Shown here piece after piece: positions 1 through 7,897 of a DNA stretch of 64,000 nt. The translations under genes and the position numbers were made by a program. Under the pieces are notes generated by a model. It saw only the letters and a list, made by a program, of their open reading frames with translations. It did not search any database and was not told the DNA's origin. The first letter of the stretch is position 1. Each line of letters begins with the position of its first letter. The stretch is from Faecalicatena fissicatena (GTDB taxonomy: Bacteria > Bacillota > Clostridia > Lachnospirales > Lachnospiraceae). Location: the NCBI GenBank assembly GCA_001028025.1, contig LDAQ01000019.1:13023-77022 (forward strand), written 5' to 3'.

Positions 1-427
1 GAACTCTTACACAAGCATCATTATATTATATACGGCCACATCACTGCCTTTCACCACATGGATGTTCAGGGGATACTTCGATGAAATACCGGAAGAGATT
101 GAACAGGCTGCATGGATTGACGGCTGCGGGCGTTTCAAGTCTTTCCTGAAAGTCGTGCTGCCGCTGTCAGGGCCTGGTATGGCATCCGTTTCGATTTATT
201 GTTTCCTGCAGGGATGGAATGAATTTTTCCTGGCGAACATTTTCCTGATGGATAATGCAAAACGTACACTTCCGGTGGGGATTTCCATGTTTATCAATCA
301 GTACAGCAGGGATTACGGCCGCCTTTCCTGTGCGGCAGTGCTGGCCATGATACCGACGTTTATTTTCTTCCTGGTAGGACAGAAGTATATTGTGGGCGGT
401 GCAATTTCAGGATCGGTTAAAGGGTAA
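1..427 (+). CDS. Sugar ABC transporter permease, MalG type (5' truncated by window edge)
   Basis: Final part of a binding-protein-dependent carbohydrate ABC permease, one of the two membrane subunits of the importer. The frame is open from base 2, so the gene begins upstream of the window and the ATG at 62 is internal. Visible features are the cytoplasmic EAA loop that docks the ATPase (EQAAWIDGCG followed by FKSFLKVVLPLSGPG), two hydrophobic segments after it, and the VKG C-terminus common in this family. The downstream genes encode carbohydrate-active proteins, so the transporter probably supplies their substrate. The family is clear; the transported sugar cannot be read from the sequence. 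Confidence 0.93.
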   Translation, partial: NSYTSIIILYTATSLPFTTWMFRGYFDEIPEEIEQAAWIDGCGRFKSFLKVVLPLSGPGMASVSIYCFLQGWNEFFLANIFLMDNAKRTLPVGISMFINQYSRDYGRLSCAAVLAMIPTFIFFLVGQKYIVGGAISGSVKG

Positions 428-511
428 GTATTGGGGTGCCTCATTTTTAAACAGGGTATGATGATATTCAGTAAGATTATAAAATGATTATTTGTTGAGG
501 AGGAAAACAAA

Positions 512-1561
512 ATGACATCAAAAGAACGTGTCAAGGCAGCCGTAAAATACGGCAATCCAGACAGGGTTCCGGCAGCTTTCGAGGCAGTACCTCCGGTAAC
601 TGCCCGTCTGCTGAAAGAGTATGGCTTTTCCAGCGTGGACCAGATCTATGATAAGTTTCAGATTGATATCGCTTCCATCCATTCCCGATATATCGGACCG
701 GAACAAAAAGAGAGCCGGAATGCGAGGGGGGATCTGGTGAGGGAGACCTACTGGAACTATGAAGAAACGATGTACACTACCGATGTGGATACATATTTCA
801 CGACGACCCGCTATCCGCTGCAGAACTGCCAGACGATTGCGGATGCAGACAAAATGGCATGGCCGGATCCTGACTGGTTTGATTATGAGCATATCAAACG
901 CCAGTGCGAACACTACAAGGATAAAGCGATCATATTTGGCCATGAAGGTCCTTTTCAGATCGTTACCTTCCTGATCAGTATGGAGGACTTCTTTGTGCTG
1001 ATGATGGAGGAGCCGGATGTGGCAAAGCACATTCTGAAGCGCATGCTGGATTTTGAACTGGAATATTATGAGCGTACATTGATTGCGGCGGACGGCCAGA
1101 TTGATTTTATCCGTCCACATGATGATTATGGTACGCAGATCAGTATGCTGTTTTCCATGGATATGTGGAGAGAATTTTTTAAAGAAAACACAAAGAGGCT
1201 GGTTAATCTGGCCCATAAGTACGGTGCATTTTACCAGCAGCATTCCTGCGGAGCAATTGCGCCCCTCATACCGGAACTGATTGACTGCGGCGTTGACGTT
1301 CTCGAACCTCTTCAGAAGGTGCCGGGCCTTTACCCGGAGGATCTGCAAAGCCACAGAGGGAAGATCTGTTTCCACGGAGGCATTGACACGCAGAATCTTA
1401 TGCCCCACGGAACACCTGAGCAGGTAGCACATGAGGCGCGGCATTATATGGAGCAGCTGGGGAAGGGCGGAGGATATATCCTGATGTCCAGCCAGGGACT
1501 GGAGCCGGATGTGCCGACGGCAAATATTGAGGCCCTTTTTACTGCCGGCAGAGAGATATAA
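512..1561 (+). CDS. Uroporphyrinogen decarboxylase (UroD/MtaA)-family protein
   Basis: A 349-residue protein of the UroD/cobalamin-methyltransferase (MtaA, CmuA) TIM-barrel superfamily. GAGGAGG at 497-503 places the start at 512. His244-Ser-Cys246 matches the HxC zinc/thiol site of MtaA-type methyltransferases, but the later Cys of that site appears to be replaced in the segment SSQGLEPDVPTAN, so classical zinc-thiol methyl transfer is uncertain. Haem synthesis is unlikely because no hem genes are nearby. It lies 85 nt after a sugar permease and 53 nt before a putative glycoside hydrolase, so it probably shares their operon. Relatives of this kind recur in clostridial sugar loci without a known reaction. 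The family call is firm; the function is unknown. Confidence 0.85.
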   Translation: MTSKERVKAAVKYGNPDRVPAAFEAVPPVTARLLKEYGFSSVDQIYDKFQIDIASIHSRYIGPEQKESRNARGDLVRETYWNYEETMYTTDVDTYFTTTRYPLQNCQTIADADKMAWPDPDWFDYEHIKRQCEHYKDKAIIFGHEGPFQIVTFLISMEDFFVLMMEEPDVAKHILKRMLDFELEYYERTLIAADGQIDFIRPHDDYGTQISMLFSMDMWREFFKENTKRLVNLAHKYGAFYQQHSCGAIAPLIPELIDCGVDVLEPLQKVPGLYPEDLQSHRGKICFHGGIDTQNLMPHGTPEQVAHEARHYMEQLGKGGGYILMSSQGLEPDVPTANIEALFTAGREI

Positions 1562-1614
1562 TCCGGCAGGGCGTACTTGAATCAATTGCGGATATGAAAG
1601 GAGAAATAAAAAGT

Positions 1615-3678
1615 ATGTGGATAGAAGGTAATTACAGACGTATGTTTTTGGATATGCATATTGCGGATGACAAACCGGAATATTTGAGCAAGGTGGATCC
1701 TGAAAAACTGGTTGGGATGCTGAACGATGCGGGTGCCCAGCAGATTGTTGTCAAATGCCGTACTCACACGGGACTGGCACATTATCCCACGGAGATAGGC
1801 CTGATGCACAAGGGCCTCCATGGGCGGGACTATGTGAAGGAAATGATTGAGCTGTGCCACAAAAACGGCATTGCAGTAAAGGCGTATTTTTCACAGAATT
1901 ATGACAATTATGCCTATGATGCCCATCCGGAATGGCGCATGATTAACGGGAAGGGTCTGACCTCACGGGAGGAGGAAAAGTATACGGCCGAGAGTATGTT
2001 CCGCAAAGGACGTTACGGCATCGTTTGCCCGAACAATGAAGAATACCGCAGATACGTGCACGATTGTCTCACAGAGATTACTGAAAATTATGAATTTGAG
2101 AGCATTTTTCTGGATATGCCATTCTGGCCGGAAGTATGTTTTTGCCCGAGCTGCCGGAAGAAATATAAGGATGCGACGGGGAAAGACGACCTGCCGCGTG
2201 TAGTGGACTGGTCCGATTCTGAGTTCCGGGAATATCAGTACCTGCGTGAAAAGTGGATGGCCGAGTTCTGTGCCCTTAGTACAAAAGCGGTTAAGGATGT
2301 ACGTCCGGAGGTCACAATTGAACACAATATGTGTGTAAATACTTCACCGTGGCGCCACGGTACCAGTGACCTGGTGGGGGAGGAGTGCGACTATATCGGC
2401 GGGGACCTGTACGGCGGTATCCTGGAGGAAAGCTTTATCTGTAAGTATTTCCGGAATCTGACGAAGGCACTGCCCTTTGTATATATTACATCCCGCTGTG
2501 ATCCGGGTCTGCAGAGCCATACGACAACCAAGACCATGGAGGAGTTCCTGCTGCATGCTATGACAGCGCTGGTGCATGACGGTGCACTGTCAATCTGTGA
2601 CGGAGCGAATCCGGACGGGACTCTTTCAGAAGAGGTATACGCGGTGGGCGGTCCGGTCCAGAGTGCCTGGGCTGTCTCGAAGAACTATGAAAAATATGTG
2701 GGAGGCAGTCTGAATACGAACGCATCCATCTGGTTTGCGACCCATTCCAAATATGACTGGGCGGAAAACGGCGATGATGTGTGTGTGGAAGAGGATTATA
2801 AGGAGCCGGACAAGAGATTTATCTATGATAAGCTGGATGTCTGCAAGATTCTGCGCACGGAGAATATCCCCTTTGATGTTATTCCCAGCAAGAAGCTCGA
2901 TGAAATACCGAACAATCTGCTTATTATTTCAGAGGTCGTGAATATCCGTGATGAGGAGATGGAACAGATTGAGAAGTTTGTCAGAGACGGCGGCAATCTT
3001 TATCTGTCCGGGCATTTTGGGCATCCGCGCCTGCTGGAGCTGCTTGGTGTGAAGCATCTGGGCCAGACGGAACACAATGTTACCTATATGAGTTATACAC
3101 CGGAAGGTCAGGAACTGTTCCAGGGATTTTCAGAACAAAGCCCGATGGCGGTCCAGGACAGACAGGAGCTGATCGAAGTGACCGGGGATGCGCAGGTATT
3201 GGCCACGATTACGCTTCCCTATACGATGACCGGCAAACGGGAATTCTCTGCCATCCATTCCGACCCGCCGGGAGTTCGGACGGATTTCCCGGCCATGATT
3301 CTGGGGAATGTTGGAAAGGGCAGAATCTTATATGCAGCCGCACCGATTGAGCGCAGCAGACCGCTGATGAGCCGGCGTGCTTTTGCCCGCATCATCCGCA
3401 GCCTGATGGGAGCGCCGGTGTTCACGTCAGATGCGCCGAGCTATGTAGAGGTAGTGAACTGGGAAAAGAACGGGAAGAATTACTTTGCAGTTCTTAACCA
3501 GCAGGAGGAGGCTCCTTATGTTCCAATGAAGGACATCACGGTCACGGTTCCATATCACATCAAAGGCGCACACCTGCTTGAGACGAACGAAGTTCTTCCG
3601 GTGGAGTATGAGGGCGGCAGTTCTACGGTATTTCTGCCTAAGCTTGAAGTATTTCTGATGTTCGAGGCTGAAAAATAA
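1615..3678 (+). CDS. Putative glycoside hydrolase, GHL6-like barrel with trimerisation-like C-terminal domain
   Basis: A 687-residue cytoplasmic protein (no signal peptide). The start is set at 1615 because AAAGGAGA at 1597-1604 lies just upstream; an ATG at 1594 in the same frame lies immediately before that ribosome site. Residues 1 to about 330 look like a TIM barrel of the hypothetical glycosyl hydrolase 6 group (YNDYAYDAHPEW-like stretch, FLDMPFWPEVCFCPSC). The region around residues 420-560 resembles the Rossmann-like trimerisation domain of GH42-type enzymes (NIRDEEMEQIEKFVRDGG), and a beta-sandwich follows. It sits between the UroD-like gene and a GH38 mannosidase, with 66 nt to the latter. 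Alpha-L-fucosidase-like or beta-galactosidase-like activities are alternatives. Substrate and catalytic residues are not assigned. Confidence 0.65.
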   Translation: MWIEGNYRRMFLDMHIADDKPEYLSKVDPEKLVGMLNDAGAQQIVVKCRTHTGLAHYPTEIGLMHKGLHGRDYVKEMIELCHKNGIAVKAYFSQNYDNYAYDAHPEWRMINGKGLTSREEEKYTAESMFRKGRYGIVCPNNEEYRRYVHDCLTEITENYEFESIFLDMPFWPEVCFCPSCRKKYKDATGKDDLPRVVDWSDSEFREYQYLREKWMAEFCALSTKAVKDVRPEVTIEHNMCVNTSPWRHGTSDLVGEECDYIGGDLYGGILEESFICKYFRNLTKALPFVYITSRCDPGLQSHTTTKTMEEFLLHAMTALVHDGALSICDGANPDGTLSEEVYAVGGPVQSAWAVSKNYEKYVGGSLNTNASIWFATHSKYDWAENGDDVCVEEDYKEPDKRFIYDKLDVCKILRTENIPFDVIPSKKLDEIPNNLLIISEVVNIRDEEMEQIEKFVRDGGNLYLSGHFGHPRLLELLGVKHLGQTEHNVTYMSYTPEGQELFQGFSEQSPMAVQDRQELIEVTGDAQVLATITLPYTMTGKREFSAIHSDPPGVRTDFPAMILGNVGKGRILYAAAPIERSRPLMSRRAFARIIRSLMGAPVFTSDAPSYVEVVNWEKNGKNYFAVLNQQEEAPYVPMKDITVTVPYHIKGAHLLETNEVLPVEYEGGSSTVFLPKLEVFLMFEAEK

Positions 3679-3744
3679 AAATCCAAAGATGGATGCCTCG
3701 AGGTTAAGAGGGAATGACTGTCATTTGAATTCAAGGGAGGAGCT

Positions 3745-6700
3745 ATGTTTTTTACAATCGAAAAGTTTCAGAAAAGGGTGGAGGAGCTGAATGCCAGAAG
3801 GTATCTGCAGTGCAGGTGCATCGCTCCTTTCGTATCTATGCCGGACGAGGGGGCGGATGATGAAGTACATCTTACCCCGCCGGATAAAATAGAAGGGGAG
3901 CCTTTTGGGCTGAACGATACCTTTGTCGGGAGAGACCGCTATCTGTGGCTGGAAAAGGAAGTGCAGATACCGGAAATAAAAGAGGGCTGCCGAGCCGTGG
4001 GTTTGTTTGATTTTGGAGAAACGGGGGACTGTTATAACAGTGGGTTTGAATCCCTGCTCTATGTTGACGGCGAACCTTTCCAGGGCGTAGATACCAATCA
4101 CAGGGAAGTCTTATTTGACGGTCTGGAGGGCAGGACGGTCAGGCTTACGTTTATGCTCTGGACCGGTCTGGAGGGGGGCGGTGTGCACCGGGATTTCTAC
4201 CATAGAATGAAGGAGGCGGATCTTGGGTACCTGCACAGGAAAGCGGATGAGCTGTATTACTATGGGAAAGCAATTACAGAGACTTTACAGCTGCTGTCTC
4301 CGGAGGATGATGACTATATTGAGCTGAAACGGCTGTTTGAAAGAGTACTTGACTATATTGACTGGGATGAAGAATTTTTCTATGAAACCGCGGAGGCTGC
4401 CCACAGCGTATTAATGGAAGGGATTGCACGGCTGGAGAAACGCAGCAGGGTGAATATAAATGTAGTGGGACACACCCATATCGATGTGGCATGGTTATGG
4501 CGGACGAAGCATACAAGGGAGAAGGCGGTCCGTTCTTTTTCAACAGCGCTTCGAATGATGGACAGATATGAAGAGTTTACGTTTCTTCAGACACAGCCGC
4601 AGCTGTATCAGTATATAAAACAGGACCAGCCCGCTCTGTATGAGAAGATAAAAGAAAAAATAAAAGACGGCAGATGGGAACCGGATGGCGGCATGTGGGT
4701 AGAAGCAGACTGCAATATCCCTTCGGGAGAGTCACTGGTAAGGCAGTTTTTATACGGAATCCGCTTTATGGAACAGGAGTTTGGAAAGAAATGCGGATAC
4801 CTCTGGCTGCCTGATGTATTTGGCTATAGCTGGGCACTGCCGCAGATTTTGAAGCAATGCCGTATTGAGACATTTATGACGACTAAAATCAGTTGGAATC
4901 AGTTTAATACGATACCGGATGATGTCTTCTGGTGGAGGGGAATTGACGGCAGCGAGATACTGACCTATTTTGTCAACACACCGGAAGCGGGGCGGGAGCT
5001 GGATACGAGATATTCGACTTACAGCGGGATGATGGATCCGCGTACGGCAGCGGGGAGCTGGAAGAAGTTCAGGAATAAAGATTTAAGTAAGAATACATTG
5101 ATCTCTTATGGCTATGGAGATGGGGGCGGCGGAGTGACCCGGGATATGCTGGAAATGCGCAGGGCCATGGACAGACTGCCCGGACTGCCCTGGGTCAAGC
5201 CCGTGAAAGCCGGGGAGTTCTTCCAAAATCTTCATGAGGATGTGGAAAACAGTGATGAATATGTACATACATGGGATGGGGAGCTCTATCTGGAGTATCA
5301 CCGGGGCACGTATACATCGCAGGCCTATAATAAGAAGACAAACCGCCATATGGAGCAGGAATTGACCCGGACGGAATGGCTGGCATCTGTTTCCTTTGCA
5401 AAAGGCGGCGGATATCCGCATCAGGTAATAGACGCGTGCTGGCGTGAGGTTCTGCTGCAGCAGTTCCATGATATTATTCCGGGTTCTTCTATCGGGGAAG
5501 TCTATCAGGATTCAAAGATATCCTATGGCATGGCAGAAAAAGCTGCTGATGGAGTTAAGAAGGAAGCGTTTGAGAATCTTATGCGTGCGGGGGAGAATTG
5601 TTTTGGGATATATACGGTAAACAGTTTTAGCGGAAAGGAACTGGTGCAGGTGCCGGTGAGTCAGGCCGGATATTTTGCGGATGCCGGCGGAACAGAGCTG
5701 GAGGCACAGCGTACGGATGCAGGGTATGAAGTGCTTGTGGATTTACAGCCGTTTTCTATGCAGAATATTACTTTTGTGCCGGGAGATTTTGTGCCGGTAG
5801 AACAGGTGGTTTTGGAACAAAAATCAGTATTTAAAACTGGTACGAATTGTATCCAAACTCCATTTTATATTATCGAATGGAATGAAGCCGGTCAGCTGGT
5901 AAAACTTTTTGACAGGGAAAACGGCCGGATGGTTTTAAAAGATGGTGAAAAGGGCAATGTTCTGGAGATTTATGAGGATAAGCCGCTAAAATACGATGCC
6001 TGGGATATTGACATCTACCATACCCGTAAAATGGAGACTATAGAGAGATGCGGGGAAAAGACGGTAATCGAAGAGGGACCGCTAAAGGCTGTGATTCGTT
6101 TTGTACATAGCTATCACAAATCAGAGATTACGCAGGATATGGTGGTATACCGGGATTCCAGGAGGATTGATTTTGTAACACATGTGGACTGGCGGGAGGA
6201 CCACAAGCTGTTAAAAACTGCATTCTATACGGATATCAGGGCGGTGAAAGCAACGTATGACATACAGTTCGGGCATGTGGAACGTCCGACGCATTGGAAT
6301 ACGAGCTGGGACTGGGCGAGGTTTGAGGTCTGCGGACACAAGTGGGCTGATCTTTCAGAAGAGGATTATGGAGCCGCACTGCTAAATGACAGCAAATATG
6401 GGTACAGCATCAAGGATAGTATTATGCGGCTGAGCCTCTTAAAAAGCGCTAAATTCCCGGATACGTCTGCTGACATGGGGGAGCATGATTTTACTTACTC
6501 GTTTCTTCCACATACAGGCAGGGCACAGGACGGCGGCGTGATTGAGGCGGCAAACGCCCTGAATCTGCCGGCACAGACAATGCCGGGGGCCTTTACTGAT
6601 ATCCGCCGGCTTGTCAAAGTGTCGGACGATGGCGTACAGATTGATGCAGTTAAGAAGGCGGAGGATGAGGAATGCCTGGTTGTCAGGATGCATGAATGCC

Positions 6701-6861
6701 GCGGCGGAAGGCATAGAGTAAGGCTGTCTTCTGATTATTGTGTGCAAAAGATCGTCCCCTGCAATCTGCTGGAGGAAGATACCGGATGCGCGCAGGAAGG
6801 CGGTGCGGCAGAATTTGTGATAAAGCCGTTTGAGATTATGAACTGGAAGATCTATTTATAA
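3745..6861 (+). CDS. Alpha-mannosidase, glycoside hydrolase family 38
   Basis: A 1038-residue retaining alpha-mannosidase that removes alpha-mannose from oligosaccharides, with one divalent metal in the active site. Domains in order: an N-terminal beta domain (to about 235), the GH38 catalytic barrel with metal ligands His245 and Asp247 in GHTHIDVAWLW, the nucleophile and metal ligand Asp357 in LPDVFGYSWALPQI, His575 in QFHDIIPGSSIGE, then the middle helical and C-terminal beta-sandwich domains. All key residues are present and the length is normal for bacterial members. There is no signal peptide, so it acts in the cytoplasm on imported glycans. AGGGAGGAG lies just before the ATG. It is the last gene of its operon, with a terminator 10 nt after the stop. 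Confidence 0.96.
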   Translation: MFFTIEKFQKRVEELNARRYLQCRCIAPFVSMPDEGADDEVHLTPPDKIEGEPFGLNDTFVGRDRYLWLEKEVQIPEIKEGCRAVGLFDFGETGDCYNSGFESLLYVDGEPFQGVDTNHREVLFDGLEGRTVRLTFMLWTGLEGGGVHRDFYHRMKEADLGYLHRKADELYYYGKAITETLQLLSPEDDDYIELKRLFERVLDYIDWDEEFFYETAEAAHSVLMEGIARLEKRSRVNINVVGHTHIDVAWLWRTKHTREKAVRSFSTALRMMDRYEEFTFLQTQPQLYQYIKQDQPALYEKIKEKIKDGRWEPDGGMWVEADCNIPSGESLVRQFLYGIRFMEQEFGKKCGYLWLPDVFGYSWALPQILKQCRIETFMTTKISWNQFNTIPDDVFWWRGIDGSEILTYFVNTPEAGRELDTRYSTYSGMMDPRTAAGSWKKFRNKDLSKNTLISYGYGDGGGGVTRDMLEMRRAMDRLPGLPWVKPVKAGEFFQNLHEDVENSDEYVHTWDGELYLEYHRGTYTSQAYNKKTNRHMEQELTRTEWLASVSFAKGGGYPHQVIDACWREVLLQQFHDIIPGSSIGEVYQDSKISYGMAEKAADGVKKEAFENLMRAGENCFGIYTVNSFSGKELVQVPVSQAGYFADAGGTELEAQRTDAGYEVLVDLQPFSMQNITFVPGDFVPVEQVVLEQKSVFKTGTNCIQTPFYIIEWNEAGQLVKLFDRENGRMVLKDGEKGNVLEIYEDKPLKYDAWDIDIYHTRKMETIERCGEKTVIEEGPLKAVIRFVHSYHKSEITQDMVVYRDSRRIDFVTHVDWREDHKLLKTAFYTDIRAVKATYDIQFGHVERPTHWNTSWDWARFEVCGHKWADLSEEDYGAALLNDSKYGYSIKDSIMRLSLLKSAKFPDTSADMGEHDFTYSFLPHTGRAQDGGVIEAANALNLPAQTMPGAFTDIRRLVKVSDDGVQIDAVKKAEDEECLVVRMHECRGGRHRVRLSSDYCVQKIVPCNLLEEDTGCAQEGGAAEFVIKPFEIMNWKIYL

Positions 6862-6870
6862 GGAGACAGG

Positions 6871-6905
6871 AAACAGGGCCGGGAGGATGACTTCCGGCCC
6901 TGTTT
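6871..6905 (+). terminator. Intrinsic terminator after GH38 gene
   Basis: A perfect 12-bp inverted repeat, AAACAGGGCCGG at 6871-6882 and CCGGCCCTGTTT at 6894-6905, with an 11-nt loop and a short T run inside the right arm. It starts 10 nt after the mannosidase stop codon and has A and T tracts on both sides, so it could also work on the other strand. Confidence 0.8.
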
Positions 6906-6949
6906 GGCGTGCATCGGGGCGGGATCTTCACTTGCTCACTGCCGCGCTT

Positions 6950-6977
6950 CGCAGGCGTAAGTTTCTCCTGCGAAACT
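6950..6977. repeat. 28-nt intergenic repeat, copy 1 (CGCAGGCG...GCGAAACT)
   Basis: The sequence reads CGCAGGCG, N4, TTTC, N4, GCGAAACT. A second copy with the same spacing is at 17194-17221. CGCAGG at 6950-6955 can pair with CCTGCG at 6967-6972. The rest of the 6861-7097 gap holds only the terminator and the ribosome site of the next gene. Confidence 0.5.
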
Positions 6978-7096
6978 CTTTCCAGTGGCAATTGTTTTGC
7001 AAAGGCTTTATAATATATTTGCAGAGATATGAATTCGGGAGAAGAAATCGGGTATTCCTGCTCTAATTATTCTGGGAAATAACAGGAGGCAGTTTG

Positions 7097-7804
7097 ATGG
7101 CAATTTGGAATCCGTGGCGGGGGTGCCACAGGCAGAGTGAGGGATGCAGATATTGTTACATCCATAAGGGAGATGCCAGAAAAGGGATCGATACGGATCA
7201 GATCGTACGGACAGAAAAGTTTTATGCGCCGGTTGAAAAGAAGACGTCCGGCGATTATAAGATAAAACCAGGGCAGACGGTCTACGTCTGTTTTTCGTCG
7301 GATTTTCTGCTGGAGGATGCAGACGAATGGCGCGGAGAATGCTGGGACATGATCCGGGAGCGGCAGGATCTGCATTTTCTGTTTCTGACGAAGCGGATTG
7401 ACCGCTTTATGCAGTGTATTCCGAAAGACTGGGGAGATGGATATGAAAATGTTACGGTGGGATGTACCATAGAAAATCAGGAAATGGCCGATGCCAGGCT
7501 TGCAGTATTTTCTGAGCTTCCCATAAAACACAGGAACATCATCTGCCAGCCGCTGATCGGAGCCATAGAGCTGGAGCAGCACCTGAAAGGAGTGGAGCTG
7601 GTAGTCGCGGGCGGAGAATCCGACAAAAATGCACGGCCGCTGGATTATGAGTGGGTCCTTTCTCTGAGGGAGCAGTGTATCCGGACTGGGACACATTTTG
7701 AATTCCGACAGTGTGGGACCTATTTCATCAAAGATGGGAAGCAGTATAAACTGGCCGTAAAAGACCTGGGGAGCCAGGCCAGGAAAGCTGGAATCAATGT
7801 ATAG
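7097..7804 (+). CDS. DUF5131 (phage Gp37/Gp68-like) family protein
   Basis: A 235-residue protein resembling the DUF5131 / phage Gp37-Gp68 family, a group with a radical-SAM-like cysteine pattern and no settled activity. The N-terminus MAIWNPWRGCHRQSEGCRYC shows the WNPxxGC...GCxxCY signature, which could bind an iron-sulfur cluster or metal. The body looks like an alpha/beta barrel (FLFLTKRIDRF, VTVGCTIENQE, VVAGGESDKNARPLDYEWV). AGGAGG at 7084-7089 fits the ATG at 7097 better than the TTG at 7094. It stands alone between two operons. Family members are common in phages and mobile islands, so horizontal origin is possible, but no phage genes are adjacent. Confidence 0.75.
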   Translation: MAIWNPWRGCHRQSEGCRYCYIHKGDARKGIDTDQIVRTEKFYAPVEKKTSGDYKIKPGQTVYVCFSSDFLLEDADEWRGECWDMIRERQDLHFLFLTKRIDRFMQCIPKDWGDGYENVTVGCTIENQEMADARLAVFSELPIKHRNIICQPLIGAIELEQHLKGVELVVAGGESDKNARPLDYEWVLSLREQCIRTGTHFEFRQCGTYFIKDGKQYKLAVKDLGSQARKAGINV

Positions 7805-7807
7805 GTC

Positions 7808-7850
7808 CAAAGGGGTCAGACCCCGTTGGCACAGGGGTCTGACCCCTTTG
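7808..7850. repeat. GGGGTCAGACCCC palindromic repeat, double copy; probable terminator
   Basis: Two 17-nt inverted arms, CAAAGGGGTCAGACCCC at 7808-7824 and GGGGTCTGACCCCTTTG at 7834-7850, with a 9-nt loop, directly after the DUF5131 stop. Each arm contains a smaller palindrome. The same core recurs at 46550-46574 and 47774-47792. It may end transcription, but the dispersed copies point to a repeat family. Confidence 0.85.
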
Positions 7851-7897
7851 AACGTAGAGATATGAATACGTTTCTTTAGAAACAGTGGGAGGTATAA

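Noticed and set aside
518..1585. Long open frame on the - strand across the UroD-like gene
   Set aside because: It mirrors a real + strand gene, has no ribosome site and its translation has no recognisable domain.
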